DNA of 64,000 nucleotides from [Clostridium] aminophilum DSM 10710 (GTDB taxonomy: Bacteria; Bacillota; Clostridia; Lachnospirales; Lachnospiraceae). The stretch is from NCBI RefSeq assembly GCF_000711825.1, contig NZ_JONJ01000001.1:1-64000 (forward strand), written 5' to 3'. This document shows, one piece after another, positions 53,034-60,694 of the stretch; position 1 is the first letter of the stretch, and each line of letters starts with the position of its first letter. The translations under genes were made by a program, and so were the position numbers. Below the pieces are notes generated by a model, which worked only from the letters and a program-made list of their open reading frames with translations, did no database searches and had not been told where the DNA came from.

Positions 53034-54038
53034 TCACGCAAATATAGATTTTCTGTATTGCTGAATGGTTTTGTGTTCATACTTCTTGAACACCTTGCTG
53101 AAGTAACTGCTCTCGCTGTATCCGAGACGCTCCGCCACCTCCGCGATGCTTGAATTGGTAAAGAAGAAATAATTCTTTGCGATGTGAATCTTCCTCATGT
53201 GAAGATATTCCATCACACTCACCTGAAACTGGCTCTTGAAGATCCGGCTGAGATAACCCTGACTGATCGCGCACTCTTCGGTGATTTTCTCCAGACCGAT
53301 CTCGGAGTAAATGTTGGCCTCGATAAAATCAAACACGCTCTGCAGCACCGGATAGCGCTGGACGCTGTTCTGTCCGAACACATAATTGATGACCCGGAAC
53401 AGCCACATTTCGCCGACGACCTTCTCGGTCAGAAACTCGGTATTGATCGGAAACAGCTTTTTCACATCCGGCATTTCCGTCTCATCCATATTGACGGACG
53501 AGATCAGCCGATGTCCGATGTATCCGAAGATCTCTTTCAGTTTTCCCGGATCCTCGCCGTACTGGCGGTAGATCTGCGCCACCACATCTCCGATGCTGTA
53601 GTACATCTTCCGGAAATCTTTCTCCGCGACCATCTCCTGAATCTGATTCAGATAGTAGTTCGCATCTCCCTCACGATCGGTCTTATACGTCATCAGAATC
53701 CGTTTCAGTGTCTGGAACGTCACCAGTTTCATCACATATTCCCGGACCTGAAGCTGTACGGCTTCCTTGGCGAGTTCAAAATTGGAATAGGCGGAAAAAA
53801 TGTAAATGACCACATCCGGATCCATCTTCCGGATCTCGCGGATCGCGTCAATTCCGTTCATCCCCGGCATAAAGATATCCATAAAGACAATATCCGGCTT
53901 ATAACGGCAGTAAAAGTCCACTCCCTGCTGGCCGGTGACCGCCTCCGCGCAGACTTCAAATCCGTCTATTTTCCCGATCATGACCTTAAATGCCTCGCGC
54001 ATGATGCGGTCATCGTCTACGATTAGGATTCGATACAT
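53034..54038 (-). CDS. AraC-type (YesN-like) response regulator of the compartment locus
   Basis: This 334-residue regulator has a receiver domain with D54 (IVFMDIFMPGMNGID), a central helical region, and a C-terminal pair of AraC helix-turn-helices (about 230-334, GLEKITEECAISQGYLSRIFKSQFQVSVMEYLHMRKI, SIAEVAERLGYSESSYFSKVFKKY). It is paired with the overlapping PocR-domain sensor gene and most likely activates the compartment operon when the substrate diol is present. The start at 54038 follows AAGGGG within the end of the sensor gene. Confidence 0.92.
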   Translation of the reverse strand: MYRILIVDDDRIMREAFKVMIGKIDGFEVCAEAVTGQQGVDFYCRYKPDIVFMDIFMPGMNGIDAIREIRKMDPDVVIYIFSAYSNFELAKEAVQLQVREYVMKLVTFQTLKRILMTYKTDREGDANYYLNQIQEMVAEKDFRKMYYSIGDVVAQIYRQYGEDPGKLKEIFGYIGHRLISSVNMDETEMPDVKKLFPINTEFLTEKVVGEMWLFRVINYVFGQNSVQRYPVLQSVFDFIEANIYSEIGLEKITEECAISQGYLSRIFKSQFQVSVMEYLHMRKIHIAKNYFFFTNSSIAEVAERLGYSESSYFSKVFKKYEHKTIQQYRKSIFA

Positions 54039-55386
54039 TTTGTCTGACCCCTTCATCCAGATACTTCGGATACCGGATACAAACCCTTCGGCCTGTTCCT
54101 TCTGTCACTTCCGTCGTCACATCATATTCTCTGCCGAAGAGAATCCTCATACGCCGGCTCATCACTTCCACACTCTGGGATACGCCGCAGCTGTCGTTAT
54201 TGTCCAGCCGCCCGTAGATTTCCTCGAACTGTTCATTCGTGTAACCCGGGCCGTCGTCCTCGACATAGATGACCACATCCTCGCCGTCTGTGCCGACACG
54301 GACCAGAACGGTTCCGCCTTCTTCTTTCAGACCGACGCCGTGAATGATCGCCTGCTCCACAAAAACAGGAAGCGTGTTGGACGGAATGCGCTGCATTCTC
54401 ATGTTTCCCGGAAGTTCGATGGAATAATTCAGCCGGTCTCCCATCCGGATCTTCTGAATCTCCAGGTAAAGCTCGACGTTGTCCAGCTCCTTCTCCATCG
54501 TCCAGAAATCACTCCGGTCCAGATACAGCGACTTCATATACTCGGAAAACTTGATCGCCGCCTCACTGGTTTCTTCCGCCCCCTCCACAATCGCCAGGTT
54601 CGCGATGGAAGTCATTGTGTTGATGATAAACTGCGGATGTCTCGCATAATTCATGCTTGAGATTTCAAGACTCTTCAGCTTGTTCTGATAACGGAGTTCA
54701 TCGATTTCGCGCTCCAGTTCCTCGATGTCCCGTTTCTCATCCCTGCTCTTTTCAAACTTCGCCAGCTCGCTCTCCGTCAGCTGATTGATGATCATCGCCG
54801 CCAGATCGACCACATTGATGAACTGGTCATAAGTGAGTTTTGTCATCTCATCCTGCAGTTCGTAGTCGATGTTGGCTTCCTGCTGAATATCCGGCCGCAT
54901 CAGAATCTTATCCAGATGAACGACTCCCTCAGGGGCGTCATGACAGACAACCTGCCCGCCGATAAACCCGCCGAGGTAATGTCCCCGGACGATCAGCGGA
55001 ATCGCGACCTCCAGAAGTCCGCACGGGCAAAAATACACGCTCGGTTTCTTCCGGATCGTTCCCTGAACGGCTCCGTACGCGTCCGACGACCAGCAGATCT
55101 GCTCAGTGACCGGATTCTTCCGCATACACCAGCAGAACTTGGAAAAATACGTGGCTTCCGTTACGGGTTCCCCCTTAAAATCCACCGTAACGAATGCCAG
55201 TCCCGTCACTTTCGAAATAGTTCTCTGGATGTCTTCCAGCTTTTCTTTGCCGAATAAATGCACAATGTCAAATTGATTGAGGTCTACCGGACTATGCTGC
55301 TTTTCGGCCCTTACGGGTGGACAAACATCCGCGGTGCTTTGCGCATCCGCAAAGTTGCTGCCTTCAGAATAGATTTGTCTCTTCAT
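54010..55386 (-). CDS. PocR-domain sensor with degenerate LytS/YesM-type kinase core
   Basis: This 458-residue cytoplasmic protein has no membrane segment. Residues about 40-190 form a PocR sensory domain (IVHLFGKEKLEDIQRTISKVTGLAFVTVDFKG, FCWCMRKNP, YFCPCGLLEVAIPLIVRGHYLGGFIGGQV). In Salmonella the PocR regulator responds to 1,2-propanediol. A helical linker and a His_kinase/HATPase region follow. The usual NPHF box reads HPQF (H250-P-Q252-F) and the N box reads FVEQAIIHG, so both key residues are altered, while DDGPG is kept. It may be a ligand-gated partner more than a normal kinase. It overlaps the regulator gene by 29 bases. Confidence 0.9.
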   Translation of the reverse strand: MKRQIYSEGSNFADAQSTADVCPPVRAEKQHSPVDLNQFDIVHLFGKEKLEDIQRTISKVTGLAFVTVDFKGEPVTEATYFSKFCWCMRKNPVTEQICWSSDAYGAVQGTIRKKPSVYFCPCGLLEVAIPLIVRGHYLGGFIGGQVVCHDAPEGVVHLDKILMRPDIQQEANIDYELQDEMTKLTYDQFINVVDLAAMIINQLTESELAKFEKSRDEKRDIEELEREIDELRYQNKLKSLEISSMNYARHPQFIINTMTSIANLAIVEGAEETSEAAIKFSEYMKSLYLDRSDFWTMEKELDNVELYLEIQKIRMGDRLNYSIELPGNMRMQRIPSNTLPVFVEQAIIHGVGLKEEGGTVLVRVGTDGEDVVIYVEDDGPGYTNEQFEEIYGRLDNNDSCGVSQSVEVMSRRMRILFGREYDVTTEVTEGTGRRVCIRYPKYLDEGVRQNVSNPNRRR

Positions 55387-55448
55387 TCTCTAACCACTCT
55401 CTCAGCCCAAAAGTTGTATGAATTAATTTTCTCAATTAAATTATTCTA

Positions 55449-56558
55449 TCATAGCTGTAAGACATCCTCAACATCGCACTGATCAAAACGCCAAATTGCG
55501 GTATCGGAACACATATCTTTCTGTGCATTTTTCCATATTTCTGTGCTTTTTTCCATCACTGACTCCGGTCGGATTCCCGCTTCGGCAAATGTCACCGGAA
55601 TCTTCATTTCCATCTGGCAGCTCCGGATCTTTTCGCACAGAAGTGTCACCGCCTCGGAATCGGAGTGCTCTTTTCCGGCCAGATTCAGTTTTCTTGCCAG
55701 AACCGCGTACCGCGCTCTCATCTCACAGACGTTGGAATTCTTCCGGATCACATTGATCAGGATCAGAGAATTTGCCAGTCCGTGCGGAATATGGAAGATT
55801 CCGCCCAGCTGATGTGCGATCGCGTGGTTCATGCCGAGACCGGCGATATTGAACGCACTTCCCGCCAGATTCGACGCCTCCTGCATCCGGCTTCTGGCCT
55901 CCATATCGTGTCCGTCCGCGCAGCACCGCTTGAGATAACCGAAGACATATTCCACAGCCTTCTCCGCCAGTGCATCCGAGTACGCGTTCGCATTTCGGGA
56001 TACATAAGCCTCCAGCGCATGGGTCAGAACATCCATCCCCGTGTTCGCCGTCACCGACGGAGGAACCGAGCAGGTGAGCTGCGGGCAGAGGATGACTTCA
56101 TCGGGGAGAATTTCGTCATCGACGATGGGATGCTTGATCTTCGTGTCCGGGTCCGTGATTACCGTGACCGAGGATACCTCCGAGCCCGTTCCGCTGGTGG
56201 TCGGAATCGCGATAAACCGCACACCGTCCGTAAACCCGCTGAACTTGGCAAAATAGATGATTCCCTTTGCCGTGTCGATCGCCGATCCGCCGCCGAAGGC
56301 AATGATGATATCCGGATGAATGTTGCCCATCAGTGCCACGCCCTTCGCCACCGCGCTCAGCGGCGGATCCGGCACCACATCGCTGCAGAGCACCACCCGG
56401 TTGGAGCGGTCCAGCTGTTCCGTGATCCGGTCGATGGTGCCGTTGTCCACCAGAAATGTGTCCGAGATGATCCAGATTTTTTTCTTCTCGAATTTTCGCA
56501 GCCTCTCCAGGGAGTCCTCACCGGAAAATACTCTCGTTTTGATATAAACCTGATTCAT
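55449..56558 (-). CDS. pduQ: PduQ-type iron-dependent alcohol dehydrogenase
   Basis: This 369-residue group III (iron-containing) alcohol dehydrogenase reduces the compartment aldehyde to alcohol and returns NAD+ to PduP. It has the nucleotide loop GGGSAIDTAKG and metal ligands in the NHAIAHQLGGIFHIPHG region, with TTSGTGSEVSSVTVITD between them. Length and pattern fit PduQ, the 1-propanol dehydrogenase. AAGGAA precedes the start, ten bases after the upstream pseudo-aldehyde dehydrogenase gene. No clear encapsulation helix is seen at its N-terminus. Confidence 0.92.
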   Translation of the reverse strand: MNQVYIKTRVFSGEDSLERLRKFEKKKIWIISDTFLVDNGTIDRITEQLDRSNRVVLCSDVVPDPPLSAVAKGVALMGNIHPDIIIAFGGGSAIDTAKGIIYFAKFSGFTDGVRFIAIPTTSGTGSEVSSVTVITDPDTKIKHPIVDDEILPDEVILCPQLTCSVPPSVTANTGMDVLTHALEAYVSRNANAYSDALAEKAVEYVFGYLKRCCADGHDMEARSRMQEASNLAGSAFNIAGLGMNHAIAHQLGGIFHIPHGLANSLILINVIRKNSNVCEMRARYAVLARKLNLAGKEHSDSEAVTLLCEKIRSCQMEMKIPVTFAEAGIRPESVMEKSTEIWKNAQKDMCSDTAIWRFDQCDVEDVLQL

Positions 56559-56568
56559 GATCTGTTCC

Positions 56569-57885
56569 TTATCTGATTGAAAAACCGTTCGTCATCATGC
56601 ACTTCCGGCGCCGCGCGAAGTGCCGTGCGCTGACCGCTCCCTCGCCGGTCGTGTTCGCCACCATCATCGAGCACGGTCCTTTCATCCCGGTTACACCGAT
56701 GGCCGAAAGCGCCGGTCCGTTTTTGATAAACACGCCTGTCTGGAGTTTTTTCGCCGCCTCATTCAGACGGTCAATGCAGGTGGAGTGAATCGACGCCGTA
56801 TGGCGGTACCGCTGTTCGATCTCCAGCATCTTCTGAAGTCCCTCTTCATAGTTTTCCACCCGGACCAGTCCGAGAACCGGAATCTTCAGTTCTTTGGTCA
56901 CGAGAGGTGCCTCTTCGTCCGATTCGAGAAGAATCAGGCGCGTTCCCTTCTCCGCCCGGATGCCGGCTCCGCTTAGAATCTCCTCCGCCGACCGTCCGAT
57001 CCATTTTTTCCGGAAGGAACCGTCCTCCGCAAAAAGAAGCGACAGAATCTCGTTCATCTCCGCCCGGTCGCGGATCACACGGGTTCCGTTCCGCTCGAGC
57101 TCATTCTCCAGCCGGTCCGCGATACTGTCCACCGCGAGAACCGACTTCTCGGAAGAATGCATGAGATTGTGGTCAAAGGACGCGCTGAGCGCAATGTCCC
57201 GGGCCGCTTTCCCGATGTCCGCCGTCTCATCGACCAGCGTCACCGTATTGGCACAGCCCTCGCCGATTACTTTTTTCCCGCCGGTCAGCGCCTTCCGCAG
57301 GAAGTCTTCATCCGCTCCGCATACAATCATATCGATGTCCGGATGATGGATCACTTCCTCCGTCATGGCAATGTTGCTCTCATCGAGAGAGACCACGAGA
57401 TTGTCGATACCGCAGATCTCCACGATCGTCCGGCTGATCAGGCTGGTCACATAATTCGAAGTCCGGATGGCTCTCGGATGCGGGCAGATGAACACCGCAT
57501 TTCCTGCTGCCAGCATCCCGATCACGTGACTGATCAGGGACGCCGCCGGATTCTCCAGCGGTTCCATCGCGCAGACGATGCCGAATGCGCTCAGCTCATA
57601 GAGCGTCATGCCCCGGTCTCCGGTCCGGACTTCCGTGATGAGATCCTCGAGAGCCGGTGTTCTCCGGATTGCGGCAAGAAGTTTTTTCTTTTTGTCGACC
57701 GCGCATCCCATGCCGGTTTCCTTCACGGCGAGAAGCGCGATCACATCCGCCTGTTCTTCCAGGCGATGCCGGATCCCGTCGATGATGTCCTCACGGTCTT
57801 CCAGTGAAAGTTCCGCATATCGTTCATACGCACTCTTTACCGAACGGATCGCGTCGTTGATCGACGGAAAAATGCTGACTTCCAT
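56569..57885 (-). CDS. PduP-like paralogue lacking the catalytic cysteine
   Basis: This 438-residue aldehyde dehydrogenase-fold protein aligns with the locus PduP along its whole length (shared GKKxIGxG, VDETADIxKAA, SFD-N, EKxVxAVDSI, RYRHTAxIHS, RRRKCM). At the catalytic position PduP has N-V-P-C280 and this protein has N-L-M-H243 (codon 57157-57159), followed by SSEK and not IAEK. The oxyanion Asn is kept (ENPAAS). It also lacks the N-terminal encapsulation helix. The frame is intact and the ribosome site (GGGGGA) is good, so it is not an ordinary pseudogene. A structural, regulatory or altered catalytic role is likely. Confidence 0.9.
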   Translation of the reverse strand: MEVSIFPSINDAIRSVKSAYERYAELSLEDREDIIDGIRHRLEEQADVIALLAVKETGMGCAVDKKKKLLAAIRRTPALEDLITEVRTGDRGMTLYELSAFGIVCAMEPLENPAASLISHVIGMLAAGNAVFICPHPRAIRTSNYVTSLISRTIVEICGIDNLVVSLDESNIAMTEEVIHHPDIDMIVCGADEDFLRKALTGGKKVIGEGCANTVTLVDETADIGKAARDIALSASFDHNLMHSSEKSVLAVDSIADRLENELERNGTRVIRDRAEMNEILSLLFAEDGSFRKKWIGRSAEEILSGAGIRAEKGTRLILLESDEEAPLVTKELKIPVLGLVRVENYEEGLQKMLEIEQRYRHTASIHSTCIDRLNEAAKKLQTGVFIKNGPALSAIGVTGMKGPCSMMVANTTGEGAVSARHFARRRKCMMTNGFSIR

Positions 57886-57906
57886 ACGTTTTCCCCCATC
57901 CTTTCC

Positions 57907-58179
57907 TCAGGCGCCGGACGTATCCACGCTGTCGATAATTCCGATCACCGCCATATCGATCGTTTTGCCTTTTTTGTCTTCATCCACCCGGACGGAGGAA
58001 CCGGTCGCACAGAGCACAAATTCTCCGATTCCGCAGCCGACATAGTCCACTGCCACCTTTTCCGCCTCGAGGTAATTTCCCTGCGCATCGACTCTCCGCA
58101 CGATCATCAGTTTCGTGCCTTCCAGCGATTCGTCTTTGCGCGTCGCAACCACGTTGCCGATCACTTTAGCAAGAATCAT
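57907..58179 (-). CDS. pduN: BMC-P pentameric vertex shell protein (EutN/PduN/CcmL)
   Basis: This 90-residue protein is of the EutN/CcmL family: MILAKVIGNVVATRKDESLEGTKLMIVRRVD, then VDYVGCGIGEFVLCATGSSVRV. Pentamers cap the vertices of the icosahedral shell. The start overlaps the stop of the preceding BMC-H gene (ATGA), and AAGGAGG lies in that gene's end, so the two are coupled, which helps set the shell ratio. Confidence 0.95.
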   Translation of the reverse strand: MILAKVIGNVVATRKDESLEGTKLMIVRRVDAQGNYLEAEKVAVDYVGCGIGEFVLCATGSSVRVDEDKKGKTIDMAVIGIIDSVDTSGA

Positions 58180-58940
58180 GACGAACTGCCTCCTTTTCCG
58201 GATCTGCCTTCTGCGCTCTTCTTTGCGGATTTCCCTTTCTTGGAACGCCGGTCATGAGAAGTCTTAGCCTTCACCGTCCCGAATTCAGCCGGCTCTGTCT
58301 CCTTTTCTTTCTCAGGTTCTGTACCGGATTCTGTCTTCTCTCCCGCGGGCTTATCTTCTTCCGCTGTCACGGGCGCAGCCTCCGGAGTCTCTGCCGGTTC
58401 TGCCGGGTCCTCTGTCGGAACCGCCGCTGCCTCTTCTACCACCGGCGAAACCAAAGTTTCCGCCGGCTCTTTCGAAACCTCCGCCGACTCTGCCGGAATC
58501 TCTGTCGGCTCTTCCGGAGCTTCCGCCTTTTCCTTATCTTCAGCCGGTGCCGCAGTCTCCGCAGCTTGTTCCGCCGCGTCTGCCGCTTCCGGCGCTATTT
58601 CCGTATTCGCCTCAACCGATGCCGGAGGAATCGGATCCTCTTTCGGGGAAGACGGTCCCGGATCATCCGTAGGGCAGAAGAACTCTGCCATACTGTCTGC
58701 CGGGCGCGCGATCACGGAAGCTGAGATCAGATTGCCGAACCGGATCGCCGACGCTTTTCCCGCATCGACTGCCGCTTTCACCGCACCGACATTGCCGATG
58801 ACCTTGACGGTCATATAACCGCCGCCGCGGGTATTCTCAAGCGCAAGCAGCCTTACATTGGCAGCCTTCGCCATGACATCCGCCACTTCAATGGCCGTCG
58901 ATATGCCTCTCGTCTCCACAAGTCCCAATGCCTCCCGCAT
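58176..58940 (-). CDS. BMC-H shell protein with long charged C-terminal tail
   Basis: This 254-residue protein begins with one complete BMC domain (MREALGLVETRGISTAIEVADVMAKAANV ... SASVIARP, about 1-90). A low-complexity tail of about 150 residues follows: an Ala/Glu/Pro-rich acidic part with recurring EPxE and PAE units, then a strongly basic end (HDRRSKKGKSAKKSAEGRSGKGG). PduK and some GRE-locus shell proteins also carry C-terminal extensions, but I see no cysteine cluster in this one. The tail is probably disordered and may organise cargo or shell. The start at 58940 follows AGAGGTG. Confidence 0.92.
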   Translation of the reverse strand: MREALGLVETRGISTAIEVADVMAKAANVRLLALENTRGGGYMTVKVIGNVGAVKAAVDAGKASAIRFGNLISASVIARPADSMAEFFCPTDDPGPSSPKEDPIPPASVEANTEIAPEAADAAEQAAETAAPAEDKEKAEAPEEPTEIPAESAEVSKEPAETLVSPVVEEAAAVPTEDPAEPAETPEAAPVTAEEDKPAGEKTESGTEPEKEKETEPAEFGTVKAKTSHDRRSKKGKSAKKSAEGRSGKGGSSS

Positions 58941-58944
58941 GGTT

Positions 58945-59484
58945 TCACCTCTCTTTTTCATCCATCTGAATATCGATTCCGTATTCCAGAAGCCGGCGGA
59001 CGTACTCCAGAACCTGCTTCTGATAGGGTTCCGGCTCATTGCCGGTGAACGGATCCAGGCCGTTCTTCGCAACGCTCACCGGAACATTTTCTTCCAGTGC
59101 GCGCTGAACGATTCTGACCTCGTCCGTGTCCGGGATGCACAGCGCACATTTTGCCAGAATCTCTCTCGGCATAACCGGGAAAATGATTCTGTCATACGGC
59201 AGAGGCCGCTTCAGAACCTGACGCATCTCGATGATTTTTCTGCTCTCGCTGCAGACCATGCTCCCGATCGTCTCATCATTGATCTGATCACGGGAAAGCG
59301 CCGTCGTGATCTCGCAGTCCCCGCCCGCATTCAGCGCGCGGAGCGTTTCAAGAAAACGCGCGGCATCTTCTCCGGCCAAAACGACCAGGACGCTCTCTTT
59401 CTTTTCTCTCTGTCCGGAAAGCTCCAGTGTGAGTTCCATAACCCGCTCCACCAGTTCCCGGAGAAGGTTTTCATTGATTTCCAT
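58945..59484 (-). CDS. Compartment-associated protein with encapsulation helix (flavoprotein-like)
   Basis: This 179-residue protein opens with an amphipathic helix (ENLLRELVERVMELTLEL), the usual mark of compartment cargo. A Rossmann-like domain follows, with VLVVLAGEDAARFLETLRAL, PYDRIIFPVMPREILAKCALCIPDTDEVRIVQRALEENVPV and KNGLDPFTG. The second half recalls the flavoprotein-like genes reported in GRE compartment loci, but I cannot assign a reaction. It lies between the two BMC-H genes with a four-base gap to the next. AAGGAGG precedes the start. Confidence 0.75.
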   Translation of the reverse strand: MEINENLLRELVERVMELTLELSGQREKKESVLVVLAGEDAARFLETLRALNAGGDCEITTALSRDQINDETIGSMVCSESRKIIEMRQVLKRPLPYDRIIFPVMPREILAKCALCIPDTDEVRIVQRALEENVPVSVAKNGLDPFTGNEPEPYQKQVLEYVRRLLEYGIDIQMDEKER

Positions 59485-59524
59485 GGGGCACCTCCTTCAT
59501 CCTCCGGAAGATTCCGAAGACGGA

Positions 59525-59542
59525 GGCAGTGCGAACACTGCC
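59525..59542 (-). promoter_or_regulatory. UUCG tetraloop RNA hairpin after the main BMC-H gene
   Basis: On the minus strand GGCAGTG-TTCG-CACTGCC is a perfect 7-bp stem with a UUCG tetraloop, 22 bases past the stop of the BMC-H gene and inside the 79-base gap before the next gene. The stem can extend by GGG/CCT. No T run follows, so it is more likely an mRNA stability or processing hairpin than a full terminator. Confidence 0.6.
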
Positions 59543-59563
59543 CCCTGCTCCATTCCCCACAGA

Positions 59564-59848
59564 TTATTCACCTAACTTGGACGGGATAATCTTCTCGGTA
59601 TCCATGTGCGGACGCGGAATTACGTGGATGGAAACCACCTCTCCGACTGCTCTCGCAGCAGCCGCACCGGCATCGGTTGCAGCCTTCACCGCACCGACAT
59701 CACCGCGTACCATAACGGTAACCAGTCCGGATCCGATCTTCTCGTATCCGCACAGAGTTACATTTGCGGCCTTAACCATCGCATCGGCAGCCTCAATCGC
59801 TCCGACTAATCCGCGAGTCTCAACCATTCCTAACGCATCTGCATTCAT
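59564..59848 (-). CDS. pduA: BMC-H hexameric shell protein (PduA/EutM-like)
   Basis: This 94-residue single-domain shell protein ([65 protein letters not shown]...) is probably the main facet tile. The K-IGSGL-V segment forms the central pore, as in PduA/EutM. AAGGAGG lies eight bases before the start, the best site in the locus, and a UUCG hairpin follows the stop; both fit high expression. It lies 23 bases after the PduB-like gene. Confidence 0.96.
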   Translation of the reverse strand: MNADALGMVETRGLVGAIEAADAMVKAANVTLCGYEKIGSGLVTVMVRGDVGAVKAATDAGAAAARAVGEVVSIHVIPRPHMDTEKIIPSKLGE

Positions 59849-59871
59849 TATTTTTCCTCCTTAGACTGTGA

Positions 59872-60675
59872 TTAAATATACGGCTCTGTTGTGGACTTCG
59901 GCTCATCGCCCAGCGCTCCGAGAAGTTTCTTTCCTACCTCGATTGCTGCACGAACCGCCTGTCTGACAGCTCCTGAATCCCCTGTGAAGGTGAGGATTAC
60001 CTCGTTTGAATAGCTTGTTCCGCCGTTGCCCGGTGAAGAGTAGCCGATGACCTCGACATTCGCCGCTTTCACTGCGGTATCGGCAAGAACTGTTCCGATG
60101 GCTGCCGGGCCGGCGCAGGTCATTCCCCATGCCTTTCCGAGTGTTGCGCCCATCGCCTTCTCGAGGCAGTAGCTCGCTCTCGCGGTGTACTGGAACTCCA
60201 GATGGCCGGCCTCATTGCCGTACACATCGCCGAAATATTTCGGCAGAACATTCAGCGCGATCTCAACCGCTCTTCTTGCATCGGACACATCCTCCGCGCC
60301 GATGTAGATCAGGGAGCCGTGGCCTGCGCCGCCCTTGGTATCTCTCGGAAGCTCAACCGAGATCACCTGCGTGTTGGTTGCCTTTACGGCCTCATCCACT
60401 GCCATGATCTGCGGGCCTGCTCCGGTACGTCCACCGATGATTCCGATGGAGCGGTACTTTCCGAGATTCATCTTCTCAACCAGAAGCGGATCGACACTTG
60501 CGATGACAAGACCGATGGTGTCTCCGGTGGAAATGCCGACAAACTCGGTCAGGCCCACGCCGTTCACGCATCCGTCACTCGCCGGAGCGGTGGATGATGC
60601 GCTGGCAGATGCCGTTTTTGCCGCAAGTTCGCTGGTGACCTGCTTCATCACTTTTTCAATTAACTGCTGATCCAT
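59872..60675 (-). CDS. pduB: PduB-like trimeric BMC-T shell protein
   Basis: This 267-residue tandem BMC protein has domains at about 45-150 and 155-260, after a 40-residue N-terminal arm with a helix (QQLIEKVMKQVTSELAA). Segments such as GLTEFVGISTGDTIGLVIASVDPLLVEKM, GGRTGAGPQIMAVDEAVKATN and TSYSNEVILTFTGDSGAVRQAVRAA match PduB/EtuB-type proteins that form gated pores. The N-terminal arm of PduB is known to tie cargo to the shell. The start at 60675 is favoured over an ATG four codons upstream by GGAGG spacing. Confidence 0.94.
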   Translation of the reverse strand: MDQQLIEKVMKQVTSELAAKTASASASSTAPASDGCVNGVGLTEFVGISTGDTIGLVIASVDPLLVEKMNLGKYRSIGIIGGRTGAGPQIMAVDEAVKATNTQVISVELPRDTKGGAGHGSLIYIGAEDVSDARRAVEIALNVLPKYFGDVYGNEAGHLEFQYTARASYCLEKAMGATLGKAWGMTCAGPAAIGTVLADTAVKAANVEVIGYSSPGNGGTSYSNEVILTFTGDSGAVRQAVRAAIEVGKKLLGALGDEPKSTTEPYI

Positions 60676-60694
60676 TGTTTCCTCCATTTCTTTT

